Assembly: GCF_030527935.1 (NCBI RefSeq)
Contig: NZ_JAUMZV010000013.1
Span: 1 to 59,093, forward strand
Direction: 5' to 3'
Origin: Kingella sp. (in: b-proteobacteria)
GTDB taxonomy: Bacteria; Pseudomonadota; Gammaproteobacteria; Burkholderiales; Neisseriaceae
DNA length: 59,093 bases
Shown here: one piece after another, positions 9,008-18,208 of the stretch
Layout of the letters: each line of letters begins with the position of its first letter
Numbering within the stretch: the first letter of the stretch is position 1
Made by a program: the position numbers and the translations under genes
Notes under the pieces: model-generated
Database searches by the model: none
What the model saw: only the letters and a program-made list of their open reading frames with translations
Told to the model about the DNA's origin: nothing

Positions 9008-10315
9008 TTAGCCGTGCAAACTTTCCATGCGAATCATCACCACAGGCGCGGCAACGGTTTCTTGCGCTTCAATTTCCGCAATCGCCGCCTTGATGTTTTT
9101 CTCCACGGTGGAATGCGTCAAAATCACAATCTCGGCGTGGGTGCTGTCTAGCACGCTTTTTTGAATCAAGGCTTCAATGGAAATATCGTATTTTGCCAAC
9201 ACCGCCGCCACCGCCGCCAGCACGCCTGCTTGGTCTTGGGTGGACATCCGCAAATAATAGCTGCTGGTGATGTCGTCAATGGACAAGAAATTTTGCGCTT
9301 CCACTTTGTCGGATTGGAAGCCCAGCAGCGGCACGCGGTTCTCGCTGTCGGCATCCAGCAAGCGGCAGATGTCAATAATATCCGCCACCACCGCGCTGGC
9401 AGTAGGCAACGCGCCCGCGCCCGCGCCGTAATACAGCGTTTCGCCCACCATATCGGCTTTTACGCGCACCGCGTTCATCACGCCGTTCACATTTGCCAGC
9501 AAGCGGCTTTCAGGCAGCAGGGTAGGGTGCACGCGCAGCTCAATGCCTTTTTCGGTGCGTCGCGTGATGCCCAGCAGCTTGATGCGATAGCCCAGCTCTT
9601 CGGCGTATTGAATATCGCGGCTGTCTAGCTTGCTGATGCCTTCCAAATAGCACGCGCCAAAGTTCACAGGCGTGCCAAACGCCAGCGCAGACATAATCGT
9701 GATTTTGTGCCCCGCATCGTGCCCTTCTATGTCAAAAGTGGGGTCGGCTTCGGCGTAGCCCAAATCCTGCGCCTGCTTCAACACATCGGCAAAGGTTGCG
9801 CCTTTTTCGCGCATTTCGCTCAAAATAAAATTGCTGGTGCCGTTGATGATGCCCGCGATGCTGTGAATGCGGTTTGCCGCCAAGCCTTCGCGCAGCGTTT
9901 TGATGATGGGAATGCCGCCTGCCACCGCCGCTTCAAAGTGAATCATCACGTTGTTTTTTTCGGCAAGGGCGAAGATTTCGTTGCCGTATTCGGCGAGCAG
10001 TTTTTTGTTGGCGGTAACGATGTGTTTGCCGTTTTCAATCGCTTGCAACACGGCATCTTTGGCGATTTCTGTGCCGCCGTATAGCTCCACCACAATGTCC
10101 ACATCGTCGCGTTGCACCAATTCGGTGGGCTCGGTTACCACCGCCGCTTGTGGGCAAAGCTGCCGCGCCCGCACGGTGTTGCGCGTGCACACGGCGGTTA
10201 CGCGCACTTCGCGCCCCAATCGCCTGCTGATTTCTGCTGCGTTGTCTTGCAGCACTTGCGCGGTGCCACCGCCGACTGTGCCCAAGCCCAAGATGCCAAT
10301 GTTTACTGCTTGCAT
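9008..10315 (-). CDS. hom: Homoserine dehydrogenase
   Basis: Reduces aspartate semialdehyde to homoserine with NAD(P)H, on the route to threonine and methionine. The 435-residue monofunctional enzyme has the N-terminal nucleotide-binding loop GLGTVGGG at about 10, the catalytic domain with EGHDAGHK near 217 and a C-terminal ACT domain (about 350-430) that usually mediates threonine feedback. It is not fused to an aspartate kinase. The start codon lies only 20 bases from MITE copy C, so the promoter is either inside that element or upstream of it. Confidence 0.95.
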   Translation of the reverse strand: MQAVNIGILGLGTVGGGTAQVLQDNAAEISRRLGREVRVTAVCTRNTVRARQLCPQAAVVTEPTELVQRDDVDIVVELYGGTEIAKDAVLQAIENGKHIVTANKKLLAEYGNEIFALAEKNNVMIHFEAAVAGGIPIIKTLREGLAANRIHSIAGIINGTSNFILSEMREKGATFADVLKQAQDLGYAEADPTFDIEGHDAGHKITIMSALAFGTPVNFGACYLEGISKLDSRDIQYAEELGYRIKLLGITRRTEKGIELRVHPTLLPESRLLANVNGVMNAVRVKADMVGETLYYGAGAGALPTASAVVADIIDICRLLDADSENRVPLLGFQSDKVEAQNFLSIDDITSSYYLRMSTQDQAGVLAAVAAVLAKYDISIEALIQKSVLDSTHAEIVILTHSTVEKNIKAAIAEIEAQETVAAPVVMIRMESLHG

Positions 10316-10334
10316 AATGAATGTCCCTGATTAA

Positions 10335-10493
10335 GAACCTGTATTTACTATTTTCATAGGCATCTTTCATGCCCTAAAACGCGGCTACTGCGTTAAAAAT
10401 GCTCGCAAGGTGTCCAACCTTGCTGCGCTTTTTGCCTTGTATCCACGCTTTTATGCCATAAAATCTGCCTATGAAAATAGTAAATACAGGTTC
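10335..10493 (+). mobile_element. MITE copy C (159 bp, TAA target duplication)
   Basis: Same element as copy A with one A missing in the GCCCTAAAAC run; flanked by TAA at 10,332-10,334 and 10,494-10,496. It sits just upstream of hom. The gap 10,316-11,006 also holds copy D, one palindromic repeat and several uptake sequences, but no gene. Confidence 0.88.
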
Positions 10494-10697
10494 TAAAAAA
10501 TATTTGTAAAATTTGTGAAAAAATAAGCCCGCGATGGTAAACCATTTCAGGCAGCCTGAAAACCAATCAACACAATAAATCTTAATAAATCAACTGAATT
10601 GGTGGGCGGATGGGATTGGGCTAAATGATTGGATGCGGTGAAATGGTTTTGGCTTTGCAACGCTGCTTGGGGATTTCAAAGGCAGCCTGAAACCTAA

Positions 10698-10857
10698 GAA
10701 CCTGTATTCACTATTTTCATAGGCATCTTTAATGCCCTAAAAACGCGGCTACCACGTTAAAAATGCTCGCAAGGTGTCCAACCTTGCTGTGCTTTTTGCC
10801 TTGTATCCGCGCTTTTATGCCATCAAATCTGCCTATGAAAATAGTGAATACAGGTTC
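10698..10857 (+). mobile_element. MITE copy D (160 bp, TAA target duplication)
   Basis: Flanked by TAA at 10,695-10,697 and 10,858-10,860. It is in the same orientation as copy C, with 204 bp between them. The terminal repeats GAACCTGTATTCACTATTTTC are perfect at both ends. Confidence 0.88.
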
Positions 10858-10861
10858 TAAA

Positions 10862-10944
10862 ATGGAACAGCGGCTCGCTGCCAACGTTTATTAAACATCG
10901 CATGACTGGTTAGCAAAGATGTCGGCGAGCCGCCGCCGCTCCAT
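10862..10944. repeat. Palindromic ATGGAG-type repeat, copy 3
   Basis: Begins ATGGAACAGCGGCTCGC and ends GAGCCGCCGCCGCTCCAT. It starts directly after the target duplication of MITE copy D, so the MITE landed at the edge of this palindrome. Confidence 0.7.
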
Positions 10945-10965
10945 CGGTTGCAGGTTTTACAAAGT

Positions 10966-11002
10966 TTTCAGGCTGCCTTAATCGTTCAAAGGCAGCCTGA
11001 AA
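10966..11002 (-). terminator. Inverted uptake-sequence pair, likely terminator
   Basis: TTTCAGGCTGCCT and AGGCAGCCTGAAA are separated by a short loop and lie just after the stop codon of the XRE gene. Such inverted pairs commonly terminate transcription in Neisseriaceae. Confidence 0.65.
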
Positions 11003-11006
11003 CCGC

Positions 11007-11357
11007 TTAAACGTTTAAAACCGCTGCTATCTCATCAAACCGCATCGGCACAAGGCTTAACCCCAAGCCAAATGGTTTGAACGCCTTGTTAAAGAGTTCC
11101 GCCGACACCGCGCGGTCGTTTTCCAGATTGCTCAACGATGGCAGCGAAACGCCCACCAGCTTGGCAAACTGCGCTTGCTTTAAGCCCAGCATTTCAATGC
11201 GCAGGCGTTTGAGTGCTTGCCCTTGCGTGAGCTTGCCTTGCCAGAGCTCGCGCAGAATTTGGTTGCGAAATTCGCTGCGCTGTTGGGCGGAAAGCGTGGT
11301 TTTGTTTTTGCTGACGCGTGGTTGTTTGAATGCGCGTGGTTGTTTGGGTGTGGTCAT
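11007..11357 (-). CDS. XRE-family regulator, likely antitoxin of the hipA-like gene
   Basis: A 116-residue DNA-binding protein. The helix-turn-helix lies at about 58-82 (LKQAQFAKLVGVSLPSLSNL), after a basic N-terminal tail of about 30 residues. The start at 11,357 overlaps the stop of the upstream kinase gene in an ATGA, so the two are translationally coupled. By family analogy it would bind the operon promoter and restrain the kinase. The order is kinase first and regulator second, the reverse of E. coli hipBA. The frame remains open upstream to 11,747, but only as a shadow of the kinase gene. Confidence 0.8.
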   Translation of the reverse strand: MTTPKQPRAFKQPRVSKNKTTLSAQQRSEFRNQILRELWQGKLTQGQALKRLRIEMLGLKQAQFAKLVGVSLPSLSNLENDRAVSAELFNKAFKPFGLGLSLVPMRFDEIAAVLNV

Positions 11358-12697
11358 AGCAATCCCCAGCGTTTGAATTTGGTGGGTAGGTGGTCGTAGC
11401 CCAAGCCCGCCATGTCTAGGATGCGGGTGGGCACGCCGCGTTGTTGTAGGTTGTGTTTCAAATCCAGCAGTTTTTCGGCGGTGGCTTGGAGTGTGGATAG
11501 CAGGGTATCGGGGTCGGTTAAATCGGCGAACGATTGGGCGATGGCAGGGAAGTCGTATTCGCCGCCGTTTTCCAGCGGTGCGCCCCAAGTGGTGCTGCGG
11601 ATGATGCCTTCGGGGTCGGCTTTCATTGGGGCAAAATCGTAAATTGGGGCAAATTCTATGCTGCCTGCGCTGCGGATAAAGGCGGTGTTGCGCCCGTGGT
11701 TGTCGCTGTTGCCAAACGCAATATTGAGCAAATCGCGCTGCAACCATTGGCTAATCCACGCGTCAGCATCAAGCTGGAAGCCCTGCGCTTGCGCTAAATG
11801 GCTGCGCTGGATTTTGTGCACAATGGCGCGGATGGTGTCGCCGTGGTTTAAATAGCTGCCCACGCCGCGTTCCAATAGGGAATACACGCTTTCCATCGCC
11901 AGCCGCGTGGTTTGCCCTTGAGCCTGCGCCACATCAAAGCGCGGCAGCCACAACGATGGATAACGCTCGCCTTCTTCCAGCTTCATCTGCGCCACATCCA
12001 TGCTGGCAAAGCCCAGCGCGGCTAATGCGTGATAAAAATGAAACTCAGCGCGCAAAATATCGCAATCAATCGGCGTGCGTTGGTTGCGCGGATATTTCAC
12101 CAAATAATACGCATCGGCTGATGTGCCATCTTGTTGATTGTCAATCCAAATTTCGCCACTTGGTGTTTGGCGCAGCAGCAATTTGGGGGCTTCGCCGCCT
12201 GCGCCTGTTGCGCCACCTGCAATTGCGCCGTGTTCTTGCGCGTATTCCAAAAAATCGGCTTGGCGGTTAATCGCTTCGGCAGCCTGAAAATGCCGCGTGG
12301 CGGCTTCAGGCGGCACGGCTTGTTTGATGCGCACATTGCCAATCGGCGCAATCGTGCCGCGTTGCAGCAGCGTGTAGTTTTGCTGGTTTTCAGGCTGCCT
12401 GCCTATGCCCAAATGCTGCACCCAATAGCGGCGGCTCGCGCCCGATGGGATGATGTCGTCCAAAAAGGTAAACGGCTGATGCGGATAACCCATGATGTTT
12501 ACAGGATAATTCAGCCCCAGCGCGTACACATCGTCTTTTTCCCAGCAAAGAAAATCGCCGTTTTCGGCTTGGCAAAAGGCGTAATCGTTTAGATAATCCA
12601 GCCGCGTGCAGGCAAAATCCGCGTTAAACGATAATTCGGCGGCATCGTGCCATTGCTGGTGATGAAAAATTTGAAGCGTCAGGTTTTCAGGCTGCAT
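11354..12697 (-). CDS. HipA-family serine/threonine kinase toxin
   Basis: A 447-residue HipA-like kinase. It has the catalytic-loop motif FGNSDNHGRN at about 331-340, the metal-binding motif IYDFAPMKA shortly after, and a glycine-rich loop GGATGAGGEAPK at about 161. Known HipA kinases phosphorylate aminoacyl-tRNA synthetases or other translation factors and slow growth; the target here is unknown. The ATG at 12,697 overlaps an uptake sequence (ATGCAGCCTGAAAA), which supplies the first residues MQPEN. A TTG four codons upstream (12,709) is a possible alternative start. Several internal residues derive from uptake sequences (GRQPENQ, HFQAAE). Forms one transcript with the XRE gene. Confidence 0.85.
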   Translation of the reverse strand: MQPENLTLQIFHHQQWHDAAELSFNADFACTRLDYLNDYAFCQAENGDFLCWEKDDVYALGLNYPVNIMGYPHQPFTFLDDIIPSGASRRYWVQHLGIGRQPENQQNYTLLQRGTIAPIGNVRIKQAVPPEAATRHFQAAEAINRQADFLEYAQEHGAIAGGATGAGGEAPKLLLRQTPSGEIWIDNQQDGTSADAYYLVKYPRNQRTPIDCDILRAEFHFYHALAALGFASMDVAQMKLEEGERYPSLWLPRFDVAQAQGQTTRLAMESVYSLLERGVGSYLNHGDTIRAIVHKIQRSHLAQAQGFQLDADAWISQWLQRDLLNIAFGNSDNHGRNTAFIRSAGSIEFAPIYDFAPMKADPEGIIRSTTWGAPLENGGEYDFPAIAQSFADLTDPDTLLSTLQATAEKLLDLKHNLQQRGVPTRILDMAGLGYDHLPTKFKRWGLL

Positions 12698-12853
12698 GGT
12701 GTGGCGCAATAAAAAATAAGAAACCCGAGTATTATAACGAAAATAAGCCGATAATTTATAAAATTTGAGAAATTATTTGTTTTCAGGCAGCCTGCGTAGC
12801 GAAGCTAAAACTATTTAAGGCAGCCTGAAAACCATTATTAAGGAATAGACACC

Positions 12854-13216
12854 ATGCAATTGAACGACCAAACCGCACTCGCGCCCATCACCATTGATGG
12901 CTACACCGCAGGCGAAATCATCATCAACCAAACCGCCTATCTGCACAACGTGCAATTGGGCGACGATGTTGCCCCTTGTTTACACGCTTCGCCGCATGAT
13001 TTGGCGTTGCCCGATTTTCAGGCTGCCCTACACGCGGGCGCGGAAATCATCCTGATTGGCACGGGCGCAAAGCAGCAATTTTTGTCGCCCAAGCTGGCGG
13101 CGGAATTATCGGCACACGGCGCGGCATTGGAGTGCATGACCACCGCCGCCGCCTGTCGCACCTACGCGCTGCTTGCCAGCGAAGGGCGCAAAGTTTGGGC
13201 TTGGCTGTGGGTGTGA
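12854..13216 (+). CDS. Mth938-like domain protein (DUF498 family)
   Basis: A 120-residue protein of the Mth938/Xcc1710 type, recognised from the pattern DGYTAGEIIIN, then LIGTGAKQQFLSP near residue 73 and MTTAAACRTYALLASEGRKV at about 98-117. Relatives are found in many proteobacteria and, as NDUFAF3, in mitochondria, where it helps complex I assembly; the bacterial role is not established. A good AAGGAATAGACACC ribosome binding site precedes the ATG. An uptake sequence in the coding region gives FQAALHAG. Confidence 0.8.
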   Translation: MQLNDQTALAPITIDGYTAGEIIINQTAYLHNVQLGDDVAPCLHASPHDLALPDFQAALHAGAEIILIGTGAKQQFLSPKLAAELSAHGAALECMTTAAACRTYALLASEGRKVWAWLWV

Positions 13217-13471
13217 AGCCAAGCCAATCCAATCCAGCCTAATAAAGGCAGCCTGAAAATCAGTTTGGCGCAGCTAAAACCATTTGCACCATTGTTCTGC
13301 CCATCCATTTGGGCTGGGCTCAACTGTTTTCAGGCTGCCTTACAAACGCTATTTAGCGTAACGATAAAATCCCACGCGCAAATTAGGTAAAACCGCAAAA
13401 ACTTGTTAAAATGCGCCACTTTGCATTTCAGGCAGCCTTAAAGCCTGCTATTCCAACATCCAACGCACACC

Positions 13472-14572
13472 ATGAAAACCAATCTACTCAACTACAACCT
13501 AAACGGCTTAACCGACCACTTCGCGCAAATGGGCGAAAAACCCTTTCGCGCCAAGCAAGTGATGCGTTGGATACACCAAAGCGGGGTGCAAACCTTTGAC
13601 GAAATGACCGACCTTGCCAAAGCCCTGCGCAGCAAGCTAGAAGACAACGCCGTTATCGGCATCCCTGCGCTGATGACCGCGCAAGAAAGCCGCGATGGCA
13701 CGCGCAAATGGCTGCTGGATGTCGGCACAGGCAACGGCGTAGAAACCGTATTCATCCCCGAAGCCGAGCGCGGCACGCTGTGCATTTCATCGCAAGTGGG
13801 CTGCGCTTTGGAATGCACATTCTGCTCAACAGGGCGACAAGGCTTCAACCGCAATTTATCCGCCGCCGAAATCATCGGGCAGCTCTGGTGGGCAAATAAA
13901 GCCTTAGGCGTAACGCCCAAAAACGAGCGTGTGATTTCCAACGTGGTGATGATGGGCATGGGCGAGCCGATGGCGAACTACGACAACGTCATCACCGCGC
14001 TGTCTATCATGCTGGACGACCACGGCTATGGATTAAGCCGCCGCCGCGTAACCGTGTCCACATCGGGCATGGTGCCACAAATGGATAGATTGAAAGACGA
14101 TATGCCCGTTGCCCTTGCCGTGTCGCTGCACGCATCCAACGACAAAGTGCGCGATGAAATCGTGCCGCTGAACAAAAAATATCCGCTCAAAGAGCTGATG
14201 GCCGCCTGCAACCGCTATCTTGCCAAAGCCCCGCGCGATTTCATCACGTTTGAATATGTGATGCTGGATGGCATCAACGATAAGCCCGAACACGCCCGCG
14301 AGCTGGTGCAGTTGGTAAAAGACACACCGTGCAAATTCAATCTGATTCCGTTCAATCCGTTCCCCAATTCGGGCTACGAGCGGTCTAGCAACAAAAATAT
14401 CAATATTTTCAAAGAAATTTTAATGGAAGCCGACTTGGTTACCACTGTTCGCAAAACACGCGGCGACGACATCGATGCCGCGTGTGGGCAGTTGGCGGGT
14501 CAGGTGCAAGACAAAACCAAACGCCAAGCAAAATGGCAACGAATTTATGTGGAGACCCATAATCATGTTTAA
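13472..14572 (+). CDS. rlmN: Dual-specificity RNA methyltransferase RlmN
   Basis: Radical-SAM enzyme that methylates C2 of A2503 in 23S rRNA and A37 in some tRNAs. The 366-residue protein carries the radical-SAM cluster motif CALECTFC (CxxxCxxC) at about 111-118, GMGEPMANYDNV further on, and a C-terminal region with DIDAACGQL that includes the methyl-carrying cysteine. It overlaps the start of pilW by 8 bases and heads the conserved neisserial unit rlmN-pilW-rodZ-ispG. No uptake sequence interrupts the gene. Confidence 0.95.
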   Translation: MKTNLLNYNLNGLTDHFAQMGEKPFRAKQVMRWIHQSGVQTFDEMTDLAKALRSKLEDNAVIGIPALMTAQESRDGTRKWLLDVGTGNGVETVFIPEAERGTLCISSQVGCALECTFCSTGRQGFNRNLSAAEIIGQLWWANKALGVTPKNERVISNVVMMGMGEPMANYDNVITALSIMLDDHGYGLSRRRVTVSTSGMVPQMDRLKDDMPVALAVSLHASNDKVRDEIVPLNKKYPLKELMAACNRYLAKAPRDFITFEYVMLDGINDKPEHARELVQLVKDTPCKFNLIPFNPFPNSGYERSSNKNINIFKEILMEADLVTTVRKTRGDDIDAACGQLAGQVQDKTKRQAKWQRIYVETHNHV

Positions 14573-15362
14573 ACAACGTTTATCCCGCTTTGTGGTGATG
14601 TGTGCAACCGCTTGCGTGTTGGCAGGCTGCGTGTCCGAAAACCCGCAGTTCACGGAATTTAAACCCGAAAGCAAAAGTGAAAAACGCAAAAACAACGCTC
14701 GCATCAAAACCGAGCTGGCGATTCAATACACGCAAAACCGCGATTATCGCTCTGCCGTGCAAGCCATTGATGGCGCGATTCAAGACGACCCCAGCTTTGA
14801 AATCGCGTGGCTGATTCGCGCCCAAGTGTATCAACACCTGAAAGTGTACGACAAAGCCGAAGAAAACTTCCGCCACGCGCTGTCTATGAAGCCCGATAGC
14901 GCGGAAATCAACAATAACTACGGCTGGTTTTTATGCGATGCGATGAAACACCCCAACGATGCGATGGTTTATTTTGACAAAGCCTTGGCCGACCCCACTT
15001 ATCCCAGCCCTGAAATCGCCAATATGAACAAGGGCATTTGCTCCGCGCGCGCAGGGCAAATTTCTATGGCGGAAACCTATTTTGAACGCGCGTTGCAGCT
15101 TAATCCCGATTTTGTGCCCGTGTTTAAAGAACGCGCTCGCGCGCATTTGCAGCAGCATAAAAATGCGGTGGCGGATAAAGAGTTCCGCCACTATCAAAGC
15201 CGCGTGGATAGATTAAGCGCGGACGATTTGCTGCTGGGCTGGAAAATCGCCAAAGCCAACAACGAAATGCAGGCGGCTTCTGAATACGAAGCGCAATTGC
15301 GCATGAATTACCCCTATTCCCCAGAGCTGGAAGCGGTTGGCGGCAAGGGGGATGATGAGTAA
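14565..15362 (+). CDS. pilW: Type IV pilus biogenesis lipoprotein PilW/PilF
   Basis: Outer-membrane lipoprotein with tetratricopeptide repeats that supports PilQ secretin assembly and pilus stability, and so also pilus-dependent DNA uptake. The 265-residue protein starts with a lipoprotein signal ending in LAGC (Cys 22). TPR motifs run from about 50 to 240, for example SAEINNNYGWFLCD. The start at 14,565 has GGAGA spaced correctly; an open frame back to 14,475 lies within rlmN. Its stop codon shares a base with the rodZ start (TAATG), indicating coupled translation. Confidence 0.92.
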   Translation: MFKQRLSRFVVMCATACVLAGCVSENPQFTEFKPESKSEKRKNNARIKTELAIQYTQNRDYRSAVQAIDGAIQDDPSFEIAWLIRAQVYQHLKVYDKAEENFRHALSMKPDSAEINNNYGWFLCDAMKHPNDAMVYFDKALADPTYPSPEIANMNKGICSARAGQISMAETYFERALQLNPDFVPVFKERARAHLQQHKNAVADKEFRHYQSRVDRLSADDLLLGWKIAKANNEMQAASEYEAQLRMNYPYSPELEAVGGKGDDE

Positions 15363-16210
15363 TGAGCAAGGCATCTAAAAAACACACCGAAACCGATAAT
15401 CCCAGCAACAAAGCCGCCGATTTGGGCATTTTGCTGCGCGCCAAGCGTGAGCAAAAACAGCTTTCCATTGGCGAAGTGTCCGAACGCTTGAAATTGCCCG
15501 CACGCCAAATTGAAGCCTTGGAAAACGGCGACTACAACAGCTTGCCCGAGCCTGTGTTTGTGCGTGGCTTTTTGCGCAGCTACGGGCGGTTTCTGGATTT
15601 GGACGAATCCACGCTCAACGATGCGCTGGAAAACGTTGTCCCCAGCGAAAAAGTGCGCAAAGCCATTCAACACGATGGCAGCCTGAATTTTGCCAACGAA
15701 ACGCCCAAACGCCCGTTCCCTACTTGGATTTTTGGCATTATCGGTGTCGCCATCATTGGCTTTGGCGTGTACAAATGGCAAACCAAATCGCAAACGGAAC
15801 ACGCCAACGCCAAGCAAGAAGCGGAAAGCAAACCGCTGATTGCCAGCGAAACCGCAAAGCCCGCGTTGGATAACCCCAATGTGGTGGTGAAACCGATGAC
15901 CGCCAGCGACACGCAAACGCAAACCGCCACCCCGGCCAGTGCGCCCGCAGGCGTGGCAGGCGAATTGGTGATTAATGCGCGTTATCGCACCATGCTTACC
16001 GTTACCAACGCCAAGGGCGAAGTGTTGATTAACGAGATTGTGCCCGCGCGCAGCGAGCATCGTTTCCAAAATGGTGCGCCGTTTGAAGTGCGGCTGGGCT
16101 ATGCCAGCGGCTCAACGGCAACGTTTGGCGGCGAGCCGATTGACATGAACGCCGCGCGTAAAAATGGCAAAACGGCGACCTTTACCGCTGGGGCTTCTGC
16201 GCTGCAGTAA
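15362..16210 (+). CDS. rodZ: RodZ-like cytoskeletal membrane protein
   Basis: A 282-residue protein with the RodZ architecture: a cytoplasmic helix-turn-helix at about 19-85 (LGILLRAKREQKQLSIGEVS), one transmembrane helix at about 119-138 and a periplasmic DUF4115-type domain at about 195-280. RodZ links MreB to the elongation machinery in rods, and in cocci and coccobacilli it influences shape and pilus-gene expression. Adjacent to pilW and ispG as in Neisseria. The peptide DGSLNF at about 105 comes from an uptake sequence. Confidence 0.88.
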   Translation: MSKASKKHTETDNPSNKAADLGILLRAKREQKQLSIGEVSERLKLPARQIEALENGDYNSLPEPVFVRGFLRSYGRFLDLDESTLNDALENVVPSEKVRKAIQHDGSLNFANETPKRPFPTWIFGIIGVAIIGFGVYKWQTKSQTEHANAKQEAESKPLIASETAKPALDNPNVVVKPMTASDTQTQTATPASAPAGVAGELVINARYRTMLTVTNAKGEVLINEIVPARSEHRFQNGAPFEVRLGYASGSTATFGGEPIDMNAARKNGKTATFTAGASALQ

Positions 16211-16444
16211 AGTTTGCGCCGATAAGGCAGCCTGAAAAACTGTTGCGCTGTTGCTGGCGCGGGATGCGTTTTCAGGCTGCCTTTGCTGAAAAAGCCGTTC
16301 ACCCGCGCATCCATAGGCAGCCTGAAAACCCGAAATGACCTTTTCCATTCAATCCACACTATTCTTACACCCCTTTTCAGGCTGCCTTCTCCATCATAGG
16401 CAGCCTGAAACCCGGTTCAACCAAGTAAACATCACGCACACACC

Positions 16445-17707
16445 ATGAAACCCATCCGCCGCGCCACCCATCAAGTCCAAATTGACCACATCACCGTGGG
16501 TTCAGACCACCCCGTTGTTATTCAATCCATGACCAACACCGACACCGCCGATGCGCCCGCCACCGCGCAGCAAGTGAAAGAGCTGGCAGACGCGGGCTCG
16601 GAAATGGTGCGGATTACCGTAAACAGCCCCGCCGCAGCGGAAAAAGTGGGCGAAATTCGCCGCCGTTTGGACGACATGGGCTGCGCCGTGCCGCTGATTG
16701 GCGATTTCCACTTCAACGGCGAACGCCTGCTCGCCGAGTTTCCCGACTGCGCCCGCGCCTTGTCCAAATACCGCATCAATCCGGGTAACGTGGGCAAGGG
16801 CGTGAAAGGCGATGAAAAATTTGCCTACATGATTCGCACCGCCGCCGAACACAACAAAGCCGTGCGCATCGGCGTGAACTGGGGTTCGCTAGACCAAAGC
16901 CTTGCCAAAAAAATGATGGACGAAAACCTTGCCGCCGCCGCGCCGAAAACGCCCGAAGAAGTGATGAAAGAAGCGTTGATTGTGTCGGCGTTGCAATCGG
17001 CGCAAAAAGCGGTGGATTTGGGGCTGCCTGAAAACAAGATTATCCTGTCGTGCAAGGTGTCTAATGTGCAGGATTTGATTGCCGTGTACCGCGATTTGGG
17101 CAGCCGCTGCGCCTATCCGCTGCATTTGGGGCTCACCGAGGCAGGCATGGGCAGCAAGGGCATTGTGGCGAGCACCGCCGCGCTGTCGGTGCTGCTGCAA
17201 GAGGGCATTGGCGACACCATTCGCATCTCGCTCACGCCTGAGCCCAACAGTTCGCGCACGCAGGAAGTGATTGTGGCACAAGAGATTTTGCAAACCATGG
17301 GGCTGCGCTCATTCACGCCGATGGTTACCGCTTGCCCCGGATGCGGGCGCACCACCAGCACGGTGTTTCAAGAATTGGCGCGGGATATTCAGCAATATCT
17401 GCGCGAGCAAATGAGCGTGTGGCGTTGGCAATACCCAGGGGTGGAGAGCTTGAACGTGGCGGTGATGGGCTGCGTGGTCAATGGGCCGGGCGAGAGCAAG
17501 CTGGCGGACATTGGTATCAGTTTACCTGGCACGGGCGAAACGCCCGTTGCGCCTGTGTATGTGGACGGCGAGCGCAAGGTTACGCTCAAAGGCGACAATA
17601 TGGCGGCGGAATTTTTGGCGATTGTGAAAGAATATGTGGAAGCCAATTATGGCGAGGGCGGCAAAAAGCGCAGCCAAAACAAAATCATCCCGATTCAACC
17701 GAGTTAA
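16445..17707 (+). CDS. ispG: 4-hydroxy-3-methylbut-2-en-1-yl diphosphate synthase
   Basis: Iron-sulfur enzyme of the non-mevalonate isoprenoid pathway that converts methylerythritol cyclodiphosphate to HMBPP. The 420-residue protein has the 4Fe-4S ligands in TACPGCGRTT (about 297-306) and in MGCVVNGPGES near 341. The N-terminal TIM-barrel half contains HFNGERL and MIRTAAEHNKAVRIGVNWG. The 234-bp gap before it holds three uptake sequences that may form hairpins, so it may be transcribed separately from rodZ. Confidence 0.96.
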   Translation: MKPIRRATHQVQIDHITVGSDHPVVIQSMTNTDTADAPATAQQVKELADAGSEMVRITVNSPAAAEKVGEIRRRLDDMGCAVPLIGDFHFNGERLLAEFPDCARALSKYRINPGNVGKGVKGDEKFAYMIRTAAEHNKAVRIGVNWGSLDQSLAKKMMDENLAAAAPKTPEEVMKEALIVSALQSAQKAVDLGLPENKIILSCKVSNVQDLIAVYRDLGSRCAYPLHLGLTEAGMGSKGIVASTAALSVLLQEGIGDTIRISLTPEPNSSRTQEVIVAQEILQTMGLRSFTPMVTACPGCGRTTSTVFQELARDIQQYLREQMSVWRWQYPGVESLNVAVMGCVVNGPGESKLADIGISLPGTGETPVAPVYVDGERKVTLKGDNMAAEFLAIVKEYVEANYGEGGKKRSQNKIIPIQPS

Positions 17708-17722
17708 AAAGGCAGCCTGAAA

Positions 17723-18139
17723 ATGAAAAAATCCATCAGCGAACAGCAGGCAGACAACCGCGATTTACGCTTTTTGCTGCTGCAACTTTATATGAAAAAT
17801 AACGCGAAAATGGAACACCAAGTGTTTATTTACAGCTTTCGCGGCGTGTTGAACGCGCAAGCCAATCCGTTTCACTATGTTTACAGCGCGATACCGCCCA
17901 ACGTGCGCAAAAGCATCGTGCTGCAAAACTTGGCTTCGGGCGAGATGATGCAGGCGTTTATTTCGTCTGTCCGCATGGATGACGGACAAATGGGCTGGCA
18001 GATTGAGAACACGGTGATTTACGCCAACCGCAGCGGCGTGTTGATGCAGATTGGGCTGGATGGCGAGAAAACGGCGAAAACGGATAAATATCGCCAGTTC
18101 TTGAATTTGGTGCAGTCGTTTATGCACCAGTTTCAGTAA
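17723..18139 (+). CDS. Hypothetical cytosolic protein
   Basis: A 138-residue protein that I do not recognise. It has no signal peptide or membrane helix; it reads as a mixed alpha/beta protein, with a lysine-rich start (MKKSISEQQADNRDL) and a helix-like C-terminus (YRQFLNLVQSFMHQF). It starts only 15 bases after ispG. The uptake sequence AGGCAGCCTGAAA directly touches the ATG, and its AAGG is at ribosome-binding distance. Codon use is ordinary and an inverted uptake-sequence terminator follows, so it is probably a real gene at the end of the ispG transcript. Confidence 0.75.
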   Translation: MKKSISEQQADNRDLRFLLLQLYMKNNAKMEHQVFIYSFRGVLNAQANPFHYVYSAIPPNVRKSIVLQNLASGEMMQAFISSVRMDDGQMGWQIENTVIYANRSGVLMQIGLDGEKTAKTDKYRQFLNLVQSFMHQFQ

Positions 18140-18143
18140 TCGG

Positions 18144-18185
18144 TTTCAGGCTGCCTTATCTATTGTTGATTGAGGCAGCCTGAAA
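18144..18185 (+). terminator. Inverted uptake-sequence pair, likely terminator
   Basis: TTTCAGGCTGCCT and AGGCAGCCTGAAA around a 15-base loop, five bases after the stop of the preceding gene. Confidence 0.65.
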
Positions 18186-18208
18186 AGTATTTCAAAGCTG
18201 AAATCTTT

